From positions 1 to 37,815 of the forward strand of contig CAMYON010000038.1 of assembly GCA_947260025.1 (NCBI GenBank): a DNA stretch of 37,815 nucleotides, written 5' to 3'. Source of the stretch: an uncultured Gammaproteobacteria bacterium (lineage in GTDB: Bacteria; Pseudomonadota; Gammaproteobacteria; GCA-001735895). This document shows, one piece after another, positions 17,088-25,783 of this stretch (its first letter is position 1; the number at the start of each line of letters is the position of its first letter). The notes under the pieces were generated by a model. The model was not told the origin of the DNA. It did not search any database and was given only the letters and a program-made list of their open reading frames with translations. The translations under genes were made by a program, and so were the position numbers.

Positions 17088-18253
17088 CGGATTCTGGCGG
17101 GCAGCAGGATTATGCTTACATCGATGACGATGCGAGCCTGGTGGCGTTTTGCCGCGAGCTCGGTAAGACATCTTATTGCGCGATCGATACCGAGTTCATT
17201 CGCGAGAGCACTTATTACCCCGAGCTTGCGCTAATCCAGATAGCCAGCGAAGAATTACTGGCCTGTATCGACCCGCTAGCGATTACCGACCTTGGCCCGT
17301 TGGCGGAACTGCTGGTCAAGGATAGCCTGTTAAAAGTTTTCCACTCGTCATCGCAGGACCTGGAAATTCTCTATCAGAAATTCGGCGAGGTGCCTGTTCC
17401 GGTGTTCGATACCCAGCTTGCGGCGGCTGTGCTCGGTTACAGTCACCAGATTTCCTATGCCGACCTGGTGCAGCAGGTAACCGGGGTGCAGCTCGAGAAG
17501 AAACACACCCGGGCCAACTGGATGCGGCGCCCGTTGAGTCGAGACGAACTCGATTACGCGATGGACGATGTGCGCTACCTGCTCGCGGTTTACCAGGACC
17601 TGGACGGCAGGCTGGAAAGCACGGGTCGCCACGGCTGGATCGCGCGGGATTTGCAGGCGATGAGCGATAGCGACAACTACCGGGTCGACCTGGATCAGCT
17701 GTGGACGCGACTCAGGGGCGTGCAAAAGCTGAAGGGTGAAAATCTGCAGATTGCGAGCGACCTGTGCCGCTGGCGTGAACAACAGGCGCAGCGGCAAAAT
17801 CGACCGCGGCGCTGGATTATGAAGGATGACGTCATCATTGAAATTGCGCGGCAGAAAGCAGCAGATTTTCAGTCACTGCGCCGGATTCCGGAATTGAGCG
17901 ATAAAACCGCTAAACGTCATGGTGACGCATTGCTCGGGATCGTGGCCCAGGCGGCTCGTCTCGACGCATCGCAATGGCCGCAGCACGACAAGATTAAAAA
18001 TTTGAATTCGCAGCAGATGGCGCTGGGCGATTGCCTGATGGCCTTATGTCGGATGATATCCGAGCAAAACAGCATTGCGCTGGCGAGCCTGGCGACCCGC
18101 AAGGATATCGATAACTTGATTCTGAATCAGAAATCCAGCCGGCTGGCCCAGGGCTGGCGTTTCGCCATGGCGGGCGAGCAATTGCTGGAATTCATTCACG
18201 GGCAGTCGGTCATCGGAGTGCAGGACCTGGCAATAAAGCTCGAGCCTAAATAG
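17084..18253 (+). CDS. rnd: Ribonuclease D
   Basis: RNase D, 389 residues, is a 3'-5' exoribonuclease that trims tRNA precursors and other stable RNAs. The DEDDy exonuclease domain fills the first half: AIDTEF (Asp, Glu), VFHSSSQDLEIL (Asp) and YAMDDVRYLL (Tyr and last Asp). One or two HRDC domains follow (about 210-290 and 300-375), seen as LQIASDLCRWREQQAQ and LASLATRKDIDNLI. The frame is open further upstream, but the ATG at 17084 overlaps the mreD stop as ATGA and starts at the normal family N-terminus. Coupling rnd to mreBCD is less common than the mreBCD-maf-rng order of many gammaproteobacteria. Confidence 0.95.
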   Translation: MTDSGGQQDYAYIDDDASLVAFCRELGKTSYCAIDTEFIRESTYYPELALIQIASEELLACIDPLAITDLGPLAELLVKDSLLKVFHSSSQDLEILYQKFGEVPVPVFDTQLAAAVLGYSHQISYADLVQQVTGVQLEKKHTRANWMRRPLSRDELDYAMDDVRYLLAVYQDLDGRLESTGRHGWIARDLQAMSDSDNYRVDLDQLWTRLRGVQKLKGENLQIASDLCRWREQQAQRQNRPRRWIMKDDVIIEIARQKAADFQSLRRIPELSDKTAKRHGDALLGIVAQAARLDASQWPQHDKIKNLNSQQMALGDCLMALCRMISEQNSIALASLATRKDIDNLILNQKSSRLAQGWRFAMAGEQLLEFIHGQSVIGVQDLAIKLEPK

Positions 18254-18371
18254 CTCTAATCCGAAGCTCGTGATGCCCGGGGTCTGATCCGTGTTCGGGT
18301 GCGCCTTCCCGGGTAACCGATCGAAGGCCCGAAACCCGCCCTGATCTCGTCGAAGAACCCGGAAGACTTAT

Positions 18372-18776
18372 CTACTGCACCAGGATACTGGAAAACAGCA
18401 CGTCGCTAACGTCCTGGCTGTCTGCAAGTTCGGCCATCAGGCCCTTGACGCGAGCCGTCGCCTGTTGGCGAATTTCCTCGCGCTTTGCCGGAGACTTGAT
18501 ATCACCGGCTTTTTGCTCGCTTAGCAGCATGATCAGGCTGTGCCGAATCGCCGGAACATGGGTTTTTATCGTGCTTTCCGCGTCCGCGTCGCTGATCAGC
18601 ACGTCGGCGCTGATTTGCAGGAAGGTCAGCCGCTTGCTGCCGCTCAGGTTGAGCACCATCGGTTCACCCAGTGAAACATAGGCAGAAGATTTGGGCGCTG
18701 CTGCTTCTTCGTCAGCGGCCTGGGCCTGTGTAAATCCCAGCAACAGAGTCATCGCGCATAAAATTAGTTTTTGCAT
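18372..18776 (-). CDS. Orphan FliL-like exported protein
   Basis: This 134-residue protein resembles FliL, the stator-associated protein of the flagellar motor: YVSLGEPMVLNL, RLTFLQISADVLI, HVPAIRHSLIMLLSEQ and a final VSDVLFSSILVQ match the FliL C-terminal periplasmic domain. The ATG at 18774-18776 is preceded by AGGAAA; an upstream ATG in the same frame at about 18818 would add a non-hydrophobic tail before the signal sequence and is less likely. The N-terminus MQKLILCAMTLLLGFTQAQA looks like a cleavable signal peptide, not the anchor and long linker of true FliL. No other flagellar gene is in the window. It is divergent from ibaG. Function is unknown. Confidence 0.72.
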   Translation of the reverse strand: MQKLILCAMTLLLGFTQAQAADEEAAAPKSSAYVSLGEPMVLNLSGSKRLTFLQISADVLISDADAESTIKTHVPAIRHSLIMLLSEQKAGDIKSPAKREEIRQQATARVKGLMAELADSQDVSDVLFSSILVQ

Positions 18777-18840
18777 GGTTTTTCCTGACGCCTCTTGTAA
18801 TATAGTTTTGTTCATCAATTTACTCTCCGGAACTTTCCTT

Positions 18841-19071
18841 ATGACACCCGACCAGATTCAGCAGCTAATCGCCTCGCATATGCCGGATGCAGCCGTAGAG
18901 GTGAGCGGTGGTGAAGGCAAGTTTGTCGCCAACGTCACCAGCGATGCCTTTGAAGGCCTAACCCCGATCAAGCGACACCAGCTGGTGTATGCCTGCGTCA
19001 ATGACGAGATCGCGTCGGGTGAGTTGCATGCATTGACCATTGTTGCAAAGACCCCCGCCGAACTTGCCTAG
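18841..19071 (+). CDS. ibaG: BolA-family protein IbaG
   Basis: This small (76-residue) BolA-type protein matches IbaG/YrbA by size and by SGGEGKFVANVTSDAFEGLTPIKRHQLVYACV. Family members bind monothiol glutaredoxin through a shared [2Fe-2S] cluster and affect iron-sulfur trafficking and acid response. The frame extends upstream, but the ATG at 18841 gives the standard N-terminus. In many relatives ibaG sits near murA and mla genes; that context is absent here. Its stop overlaps the stop of the convergent diguanylate cyclase gene by 4 bases. Confidence 0.85.
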   Translation: MTPDQIQQLIASHMPDAAVEVSGGEGKFVANVTSDAFEGLTPIKRHQLVYACVNDEIASGELHALTIVAKTPAELA

Positions 19072-20765
19072 TCAGCGATAAACTGACAGTTACGCCCCGA
19101 GTTTTTGGCCCTGTACAGGGCCTTGTCGGCACGCTCGTAAATCAATTCGACATTATCGCCGGCGCGGGTTTCGGTAATCCCCGCCGACAGCGTCAGCTGT
19201 ACCGGCTCGCCCTTGAAATGGAAACTGCTTTCGGCAATACCGCCGCGCATTTTTTCGACTGTCATTGCAGCCGCGTTGACATCGGTACTGGTCAGTAACA
19301 GCACGAACTCTTCGCCGCCGATACGGAACACGTAATCGGACTGGCGCACGTAGCTTTGCATCATTTGCGCCACGATCTTGAGCGCCTTGTCGCCGGCGTT
19401 ATGGCCATAGCTATCGTTGATGCGTTTGAAATGGTCGATATCGAGAATCACGTAGCTGAACGGCGTCTGGTATCGGGTCCAGCGCGACATTTCCTGCACG
19501 ATACGCTCGTCGTAAGACATCCGGCTGTAAACCCCGGTGAGGGCATCGTACATCAGCTTGTTTCGGTTCTCCTGGAGCATGACCTGCAGCTCCTGGGTTT
19601 CCTGTTCCATTTGAGACAGCTGCTGCGTCAGCTTGATATTGCGCTCCTCGGTGGCTTCGTGACGCTCGTTGAAGCGGTCGACGAAGTCGTCGACACCGCC
19701 ACGAATTTCTTCGATGTTTTTCGAAATTCCTGTCTTCAATTCCTTTAAATCGCTGGTGGACTGGAAGTTTTTCTGTATCAGGCTCATGCCTTCCTGAACG
19801 AAGTCATGCAACGATTGCGCATCCTCGTGATCGGACTGATGGTCGCGGTGATCCTCGGAGATGACCTGGGTGATTTCGCCGAGCTGCTCGGTAACATTGA
19901 CGATGAATCCTTCGAGTTCGCGTTTTTCCTGGTCGAGCTTCTTGATTGAATCCGAAATCGAGTTGACGATTTCGTTCAGCGTATCCGGCCACTGGTGCTC
20001 GCCCACGCCTTCGTGCACCCGGGTCTGGATTTCCTGCGCGGCGCCGTTCGCGCCCTGTACAACCGCGAGGCGTTCGAGCAGTGTCGTCATCACCTCATCG
20101 ATCGACGTATGCTTGCTGGCGGAACCGAGTTGTTCGTTGATTAGTTCGGCCAGGCTTTGTAGCTCCTGTTCGCGAATTTCCTTGATGTCGTCGAGCTGAG
20201 CGCGGATTATCGTGTCGCGCGATTCGTCCAGGTTCAGCAGGTCGAGCAGTTGGAAAAGGACTTTAACGGTTCTTGTATCGTCACCCAGATTGTCGAAGTT
20301 CTCGTTGATCAATGCCGAAAGTTTCTGGATATAAATACTTAACGAGTCGCGGTCATGACCATTGGCCACCGAAATCAGCAGCTCGGAGCAGATGTCTTTC
20401 AGTTGGGCGCGCTGGGTGGCGTCGAAATGGATGTTCTGCAACAGCTCGAGCATCAGCATAATCGGATCGGAACGCCGCGATCGGCTGCCTGGATTCGGGT
20501 CGTCCAGTGCGGCCACGATGTCGGAAAGCCTGGTTAAGGCTTCGGCGAGCTTTTCATCGCGTTTCTCGCGCGACAATTCCTGGATTACGCGTAATTGCTT
20601 GTCGAGACGGTCATCCAGGCCGCGACCGGCAATGCTCAGGCGGCCGATAGTCTTGCGCAGCAGTGCCTCGATTTTTTCCCACTCGAGCTCACGCGCCTCA
20701 AGATCCTTGAGGGTATCTTGATATTTCGACCTCCAGTCGGTATTTTCTTGCAGCTTTGGTAGCAT
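19068..20765 (-). CDS. Diguanylate cyclase with long coiled-coil N-terminus
   Basis: This 565-residue cytoplasmic enzyme makes cyclic di-GMP from two GTP. The C-terminal GGDEF domain (about 395-560) has the active-site variant GGEEF at about residue 485, and an RQSD inhibitory I-site five residues before it, so product inhibition is expected. YDALTGVYSRMSYDER and ILDIDHFKRINDSYGHNAGD are typical. The first 390 residues have no membrane segment or sensor fold I recognise; they are rich in heptad-like helices (WRSKYQDTLKDLEARELEWEK, ELEGFIVNVTEQLGEI, LTQQLSQMEQETQELQ). This layout resembles Pseudomonas DgcP-type cyclases with a DGC coiled-coil domain. The ATG at 20763-20765 follows AAGGAA by 10 bases; a TTG one codon earlier is the alternative. 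Confidence 0.88.
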   Translation of the reverse strand: MLPKLQENTDWRSKYQDTLKDLEARELEWEKIEALLRKTIGRLSIAGRGLDDRLDKQLRVIQELSREKRDEKLAEALTRLSDIVAALDDPNPGSRSRRSDPIMLMLELLQNIHFDATQRAQLKDICSELLISVANGHDRDSLSIYIQKLSALINENFDNLGDDTRTVKVLFQLLDLLNLDESRDTIIRAQLDDIKEIREQELQSLAELINEQLGSASKHTSIDEVMTTLLERLAVVQGANGAAQEIQTRVHEGVGEHQWPDTLNEIVNSISDSIKKLDQEKRELEGFIVNVTEQLGEITQVISEDHRDHQSDHEDAQSLHDFVQEGMSLIQKNFQSTSDLKELKTGISKNIEEIRGGVDDFVDRFNERHEATEERNIKLTQQLSQMEQETQELQVMLQENRNKLMYDALTGVYSRMSYDERIVQEMSRWTRYQTPFSYVILDIDHFKRINDSYGHNAGDKALKIVAQMMQSYVRQSDYVFRIGGEEFVLLLTSTDVNAAAMTVEKMRGGIAESSFHFKGEPVQLTLSAGITETRAGDNVELIYERADKALYRAKNSGRNCQFIAD

Positions 20766-20891
20766 CAACTAATAATTCCTTGCCTTTACCTTGACCGGTC
20801 CAGGTTGTGTTCGAATACATGTCTTATATAGACAGCGGCATGTTAGGTATCGGCAATGAACTTAATTTCATAAGTAAAAATATTGGAAAAC

Positions 20892-21227
20892 ATGACTCTT
20901 ATTTGCGCCCTGGCGCGGCTGTCTGACCCCGGTTCCTACGGGTTCTCACTGCAGATCGGGGGCCAGGCGGTCGAAGGCTTCGTCGTCCAACGCGATGGCG
21001 AGGTTTTTGCTTACCGTAACAGTTGCCCGCATACCGGGTCACCGCTCGACTGGGTCGATCACCAGTTTCTCGATATCGAGGGCGCTTTGATCCAGTGCGC
21101 GGTGCACGATGCGCGCTTCCTGATTGAAACCGGGGAATGTGTTTTCGGTCCCTGCCCCGGGCAGAGCCTCGAAGCTCTGCCGATCCGGGTCAAGGACGAC
21201 AGTGTCTACCTGCTGAGCCTGGCGTAG
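20892..21227 (+). CDS. Small Rieske [2Fe-2S] ferredoxin-like protein
   Basis: A stand-alone Rieske domain of 111 residues: C45-x-H47 (SCPHTGSPLDW) and C69-x2-H72 (CAVHDARF) are the four cluster ligands. It is similar in size to NirD-type and dioxygenase-ferredoxin Rieske proteins, and probably acts as a cytoplasmic electron carrier for an oxygenase or reductase not encoded nearby. The ATG at 20892 is preceded by TGGAAA; a TTG at 20883 would add three residues. It converges on rimO, whose original C-terminal frame overlaps it by about 20 bases. Confidence 0.85.
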   Translation: MTLICALARLSDPGSYGFSLQIGGQAVEGFVVQRDGEVFAYRNSCPHTGSPLDWVDHQFLDIEGALIQCAVHDARFLIETGECVFGPCPGQSLEALPIRVKDDSVYLLSLA

Positions 21228-21406
21228 AGATCGTATTCATCGGCGGCAGTAATCTCGACTTCCTGAAACTCGCCTGGAGACAGGTTTTGCGCGGTGTCGA
21301 TATGCACCTGGCCGTCGATTTCCGGAGCATCGGCGTAGGAACGTGCCTGGTAGCCCTGGTCGGTGGCGGATTCGATCAGCACGGTTAACTTCTGGCCGAC
21401 GATGGT
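21206..21406 (-). pseudogene. rimO: Detached C-terminal TRAM-domain remnant of rimO
   Basis: In a different minus-strand frame from the rimO reading frame, this stretch encodes [33 protein letters not shown] and [13 protein letters not shown], which are the TRAM domain and C-terminus of RimO (compare E. coli [11 protein letters not shown] and ADEYDLWG). It has no start of its own here. It is the natural end of rimO, separated from the rest by a deletion and frameshift near 21401-21407. Confidence 0.85.
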
Positions 21407-22475
21407 AGCGTTCCTGTTTGATGGCTTCGGGTACCGGATCGGGTAACGCGTTGGCCGTGGCGCCGTCAACGGCCGAATAGGTGAAACAGCCCACCCGGTC
21501 GAGCTGCGCGATTTCGAGAAAATCGATCAATTCCTCGAAATCTGCATCGGTTTCACCCGGAAACCCGACGATAAACGTGCTGCGAATGACCAGTTCAGGG
21601 CAGATTTCGCGCCATTTACGGATGCGTTCAAGCATCTTCTCCCGGCTTCCCGGTCTTTTCATCGCTTTTAGAACGCTAAGGCTCGCATGCTGCATGGGTA
21701 TATCGAGATAAGGCAAAATGGCACCGTCGGCCATCAGCGGTATCACATCGTCAACGTGCGGGTAGGGGTAAACGTAATGCAGCCTTACCCACATGCCAAA
21801 CTGACCGAGCGCGCGCGCCAGGTCGATAAATCGAGTCTGCAGCGGCTGCCCCTGCCAGAAGCGAGTTACATACCTGCAGTCGACACCATAGGCGCTGGTA
21901 TCCTGAGAAATGACGAGGATTTCACGAACCCCGGCGTCGGCGAGAATCTGCGCCTCGTCCAACACCTCGTCGATCGGCCGGCTTACCAGGTCACCGCGAA
22001 GTGACGGGATGATACAGAAACTGCAGCGGTGGTTGCAGCCTTCGGAAATCTTGAGGTAGGCATAGTGCCGGGGTGTCAGGCGCACCCCCTGTTTCGGCAC
22101 CAGGTCGAGAAACGGATCGTGCGGCGCCGGCAAATGCCGGTGCACCGCGCGCATGACTTCGTCGCGGGCCTGCGGGCCTGTCACCGCCAGCAACTGCGGG
22201 AACTTCGAACTTATCATTTCCGCGCGCGTGCCGAGACAGCCGGTGACGATTACGTGCCCGTTCTGATGCAGCGCCTCGTCGATGGTTTCGAGCGATTCCT
22301 CGACCGCGGCATCGATAAAACCACAGGTATTGATGATAACCATGTCGGCGCTGTCGTAATCGGACACGATCTGGTAGCCCTCGGCGCGCAGTTGCGTAAT
22401 CACCTGTTCTGAATCGACGGTTGCCTTGGGGCATCCAAGACTGACGAAACCCACCCGGGGTACATTTTGGGTCAT
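21237..22475 (-). CDS. rimO: Ribosomal protein uS12 methylthiotransferase RimO, C-terminus disrupted
   Basis: RimO is a radical-SAM enzyme that methylthiolates an aspartate of ribosomal protein S12 using two [4Fe-4S] clusters. The N-terminal cluster ligands C15 (SLGCPK), C51 (NTCGFID) and C80 (VTGCLG) and the radical-SAM CxxxCxxC (C147, C151, C154 in [10 protein letters not shown]) are intact, and the frame matches the family to residue 356 ([10 protein letters not shown]). After that the reading frame runs into about 56 unrelated residues ([12 protein letters not shown] and on). The true TRAM domain continues in another frame. Comparison with E. coli RimO suggests about 50 bases missing, including roughly 16-17 residues before the TRAM domain. 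Either the gene is damaged or the assembly has an error. Confidence 0.92.
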   Translation of the reverse strand: MTQNVPRVGFVSLGCPKATVDSEQVITQLRAEGYQIVSDYDSADMVIINTCGFIDAAVEESLETIDEALHQNGHVIVTGCLGTRAEMISSKFPQLLAVTGPQARDEVMRAVHRHLPAPHDPFLDLVPKQGVRLTPRHYAYLKISEGCNHRCSFCIIPSLRGDLVSRPIDEVLDEAQILADAGVREILVISQDTSAYGVDCRYVTRFWQGQPLQTRFIDLARALGQFGMWVRLHYVYPYPHVDDVIPLMADGAILPYLDIPMQHASLSVLKAMKRPGSREKMLERIRKWREICPELVIRSTFIVGFPGETDADFEELIDFLEIAQLDRVGCFTYSAVDGATANALPDPVPEAIKQERYHRRPEVNRADRIRHRPGLPGTFLRRCSGNRRPGAYRHRAKPVSRRVSGSRDYCRR

Positions 22476-22657
22476 GGCCTTACCAGGGCCGAGTATGGCA
22501 AGTTGCTAATCAGGGGATCCGGACTCGTGCTTGGGTAGAAAAGACGCAGCATTATCGTTGAAATTGTGATGCAGCGCAAAATTACAACTATAAGTATACT
22601 GGATGACACCTGTGATCCGTGATTTAATCCTGTATATCAGTTGACGACGATAACTTT

Positions 22658-23398
22658 ATGAAATCTTTCAAATTACTGCTTTCGATCATTCTCGTGTATG
22701 CGTTGTCGTTCGCGGGTAGAGCCGAACTGCTTGACCAGGGTTTGAACTCGATCATGGAGATCATCGACAAGGCCATCACCGAGCTCAATCAGCAGGTTTC
22801 GGAAGACGGCGGGGAGCTCGATCCTGCGGTGCTCGAAAACGCGACAAATACGATTGTAAACCTGTCGCGTACCCTGGGGACGCTGAGTTACTCCAGGCTG
22901 CAGTGCGGTGAAGCCGGCGTGCTCGCCGAATTTACCCAACGCGTGCAGCAAATGCCCGACGAAAGTCGCGATCCGATGCGTGATGCCTTCCAGGAAGGCT
23001 TCGACAAGAGCAAGGACGATACACCGTTGTTATCGCAGGATGAGTGTGACCGACTGACGCGCTCGCGTAATCGCGGTGAATCCGAAACCGAAGCCAATGT
23101 CGAGGCCGACCCGAGTAAGACCAAATCCGTCGAGGAGCCGGTCGAAGAAGTGGTAGAGGAGTTGCCGCCGGAAGACCCGAAATTTCGCCACCTGCGCGTC
23201 GCCGAATTGAGCGGCCAGTTAGCCTACAAACGTAAATTCTGCGAGGATGAAGAAGTTTTTAATCGTGACTATAACGAATACCTGGGATCGATTCCGGAAG
23301 AGTATCGTGAAGAAGTCAAGGCCGCCTACTGGAAGGGATACCAGCGCGGCGAGCGCCTGAACAAGGGCCTGACAAAAGACAAGTGCCATTCTAGCTAG
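22658..23398 (+). CDS. Unknown exported protein with two Cys-paired repeats
   Basis: I do not recognise this 246-residue protein. Residues 1-22 are a likely signal peptide (MKSFKLLLSIILVYALSFAG, then RAE), so it is probably periplasmic. The mature part holds two related units of about 60 residues: 71-130 and 183-243. Both read L-S-x-x-L-x-x-x-R-x-x-C, then about 30 residues to a motif R-(D/E)-x3-(R/K)-x-A-(F/Y)-x2-G-(F/Y), and end in a second Cys: C83/C130 and C195/C243, spaced 47 and 48. Each unit probably closes one disulfide. Between them (about 137-175) is an acidic, low-complexity linker (VEEPVEEVVEELPPED). It is a single gene between rimO and ubiB, convergent with ubiB. ATG at 22658. 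Confidence 0.75.
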   Translation: MKSFKLLLSIILVYALSFAGRAELLDQGLNSIMEIIDKAITELNQQVSEDGGELDPAVLENATNTIVNLSRTLGTLSYSRLQCGEAGVLAEFTQRVQQMPDESRDPMRDAFQEGFDKSKDDTPLLSQDECDRLTRSRNRGESETEANVEADPSKTKSVEEPVEEVVEELPPEDPKFRHLRVAELSGQLAYKRKFCEDEEVFNRDYNEYLGSIPEEYREEVKAAYWKGYQRGERLNKGLTKDKCHSS

Positions 23399-23445
23399 TC
23401 CAGCGCATCGCGCCTGGCGCGATTATCGGAATCGCTGTTTCGAAC

Positions 23446-25113
23446 CTAGTCGTCGAAGTAACTGCTGACCAGCAGGTAAAAACCCGGGATAAACAGGGCC
23501 GCGCTAACCAGCGGAACAATCAATTGCCCCTTGCCTACCATGATTGGCGCGAGTCCGTCGAGTGCCAGTATTATACTCGCGCTGACAACGAAGCTGCCGC
23601 CGATAATAGCCCGTACGTTGCGCCGGTTGGAGCGCCTGATTTCGCGTTTTAATTCGTCGATCTGGCGCGACCTCAGTTCGACGCGCAATTCGTCGTTGGC
23701 GATACGATCGAGCGCCTTGAATGCCAGTTGCGGCAGATCGGGCAAGTGTTCGGCGATATAGGGCAAATTCTTTTTCATACCCTTGACCAGCGCGCGCACG
23801 CCAAGCTGTTCCGAGAGCCAGCGCTCGAGAAAAGGTTTGGCGGTATCCCACAGGTCTAGCTGCGGATAGAGCTGGCGTCCGATCCCCTCGATATGCAACA
23901 GGGTTTTTTCCAGCAGCAGCAGTTGCGGCTGGATCTCCATGTTGAACCTGCGCGCGGTCTGAAACAGGCGCATTAGCAACTGGCCGAAGGAAATTTCGGA
24001 CAGGGGCCGTTGAAACATCGGTTCGCAGACGCTGCGTATCGCGGCTTCGAATTCGTCGACGCGGGTGTTGCGGTCGACCCATCCGGATTCGACATGCAGT
24101 TCGGCGACGCGACGGTAATCCCGGTTGAAAAACGCGACGAAGTTCTCCGCGAGGTAACGCTGGTCGCTGGTCGACAGCGAGCCCATGATGCCGAAGTCGA
24201 TGGCGATGTATCTCGGATCGGCAGGGTTGTCCGTGGAGACGAAGATATTGCCCGGATGCATATCCGCATGAAAGTAATTGTGTTGAAAAACCTGGGTAAA
24301 AAAGATTTCGACACCCTTACGCGACAATATCTCCAAATTGACGTCATGCGCCCGCAGTTGCTTCAGATCGGTCACCGGGATGCCGCTGATGCGTTCCATG
24401 ACCATGACGCTCGGGCGGCAGTAATCCCAGTGCACCCACGGTACGTAAAGATCGGGCGAAGCTTCGAAGTTGCGTCGTAGCTCGCTGGCGTTGGCGGCCT
24501 CGCGCACCAGGTCCAGTTCGTTCATGATCGTGGTTTCGAATTCCTGCACGATCTGGGTCGGCTTCAAGCGCCGGGCTTCTTGCCAGTAGCGGTCCGCCAT
24601 TTTTGCCAACAGCTTCAACACTTCGATGTCTCGCCGAATTTTCTTTTCGATACCGGGCCTTACTATCTTAACCACCACGTCCTGGCCGTCAGGCAGCTTC
24701 GCGGCGTAAACCTGTGCGATCGACGCGGACGCGATCTCGTTTTCATCGAACAGTTTGAAAGCCTGTTCCAGCGGCATGCCGAGTTGCTGTTCGATGATGT
24801 CGCGTGCCTCGTGCCACGGAAAGGGCGGCACCTGGTCCAGCAGTTTCTCGAGCTCGTCGGCGATTTCATCGCCAAACAGGTCGCGTCGCGTGGCCAGCAT
24901 CTGGCCGAACTTGATGAATATCGGACCCAGCGATTCGATGCAAAGGCGCAGGCGCTCGGCCTCGCTGCGATCGTTGCCGCGGAACCAGTTGAACGGGTTG
25001 ATCACGCCCAGCAGGTAGAGCGGGCGGAAAAAGTGCATCGACAATACGATCTGGTCGAGGCCGAAGCGCGCCAGCGTAAAATTAATGGCTATCAGGCGAA
25101 ACAGGTTGCGCAT
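23446..25113 (-). CDS. ubiB: Ubiquinone biosynthesis ABC1-type kinase/ATPase
   Basis: UbiB, 555 residues, is an atypical kinase-like ATPase needed for ubiquinone synthesis, thought to help extract lipid intermediates from the membrane. Family hallmarks are the KxGQ helix in IKFGQMLATR, the Ala-rich nucleotide loop in SASIAQVYAAKL, VVKIVRPG, HADMHPGNIFV and the DFG-equivalent AIDFGIMG. Two C-terminal hydrophobic helices (about 505-525 and 530-550) anchor it to the inner membrane. It follows ubiJ with a one-base overlap (TAATG). Confidence 0.96.
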   Translation of the reverse strand: MRNLFRLIAINFTLARFGLDQIVLSMHFFRPLYLLGVINPFNWFRGNDRSEAERLRLCIESLGPIFIKFGQMLATRRDLFGDEIADELEKLLDQVPPFPWHEARDIIEQQLGMPLEQAFKLFDENEIASASIAQVYAAKLPDGQDVVVKIVRPGIEKKIRRDIEVLKLLAKMADRYWQEARRLKPTQIVQEFETTIMNELDLVREAANASELRRNFEASPDLYVPWVHWDYCRPSVMVMERISGIPVTDLKQLRAHDVNLEILSRKGVEIFFTQVFQHNYFHADMHPGNIFVSTDNPADPRYIAIDFGIMGSLSTSDQRYLAENFVAFFNRDYRRVAELHVESGWVDRNTRVDEFEAAIRSVCEPMFQRPLSEISFGQLLMRLFQTARRFNMEIQPQLLLLEKTLLHIEGIGRQLYPQLDLWDTAKPFLERWLSEQLGVRALVKGMKKNLPYIAEHLPDLPQLAFKALDRIANDELRVELRSRQIDELKREIRRSNRRNVRAIIGGSFVVSASIILALDGLAPIMVGKGQLIVPLVSAALFIPGFYLLVSSYFDD

Positions 25114-25769
25114 TATCGCGGGCGGGCTTTCTCGATTATTTGCTGTAACCTGGCTTCGGCGCGTGCTACATCATGCCTGAGTCCGGTCAGCCGCGACTGG
25201 AAGGCCTCGAACTCGACCTGGGTCGGACTGACCCGGGCTTCCTCGCGCAGGTACTCGCTGCTGGTTAGCAATACCGAATCGGCGCTTTGCCTGAACCAGT
25301 CGCCCAAGCGGCGCAGCCGCTGATGGAGCTGGACCGCGACTATATCGCCGGTTTGTTGCGCCAGCACTTCTTCCCAATCGATATCGAGGCCGGCCAGGAT
25401 TCGCTGCAGTTTTTGGGCCAGCGATACGTTACCGTTGAAACTGACCCGCTCCTGGATCGAAGTGGATATCTTGTCATCCTGCGATGCCAGGTTGACTAGC
25501 GCCATCAGCCGACCTGAGATAGTGGCGTCAACCTCGCGCGCCGGCGCGTTGCCGCTCAGGCGGATGCCCCAGTCGCCCGGGTGGCAGTAAAGCTTGAATT
25601 CGAGATCGGTAACTTCGATAGAGATACAGTGGCCCTGCATCTCGCGGCAGCCTGCTAGCGCCGCTTCGTCGAAGGCCAGCAGCCGATTGCCGCCAATTTC
25701 CGCAACCGCCAGCAGTGAACTCTTTACCGAATCGGCCAGGGTGGCGCTGAGACTGTCGGAGGCTTGCAC
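25113..25769 (-). CDS. ubiJ: Ubiquinone biosynthesis accessory factor UbiJ (SCP2 domain)
   Basis: UbiJ, 218 residues, is a soluble lipid-binding scaffold that with UbiK helps assemble the aerobic ubiquinone-synthesis complex. The N-terminal half is an SCP2-like domain (FKLYCHPGDWGIRLSG, FNGNVSLAQKLQRILAGLDIDW); the C-terminus (about 165-215) is a coiled-coil-like helix (FEAFQSRLTGLRHDVARAEARLQQII). The frame is open further upstream inside ubiE, but GTG at 25767-25769, 14 bases after the ubiE stop, fits the family length. Position between ubiE and ubiB is the conserved one. Confidence 0.88.
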   Translation of the reverse strand: MQASDSLSATLADSVKSSLLAVAEIGGNRLLAFDEAALAGCREMQGHCISIEVTDLEFKLYCHPGDWGIRLSGNAPAREVDATISGRLMALVNLASQDDKISTSIQERVSFNGNVSLAQKLQRILAGLDIDWEEVLAQQTGDIVAVQLHQRLRRLGDWFRQSADSVLLTSSEYLREEARVSPTQVEFEAFQSRLTGLRHDVARAEARLQQIIEKARPR

Positions 25770-25783
25770 GGTATCTTGGCGCC

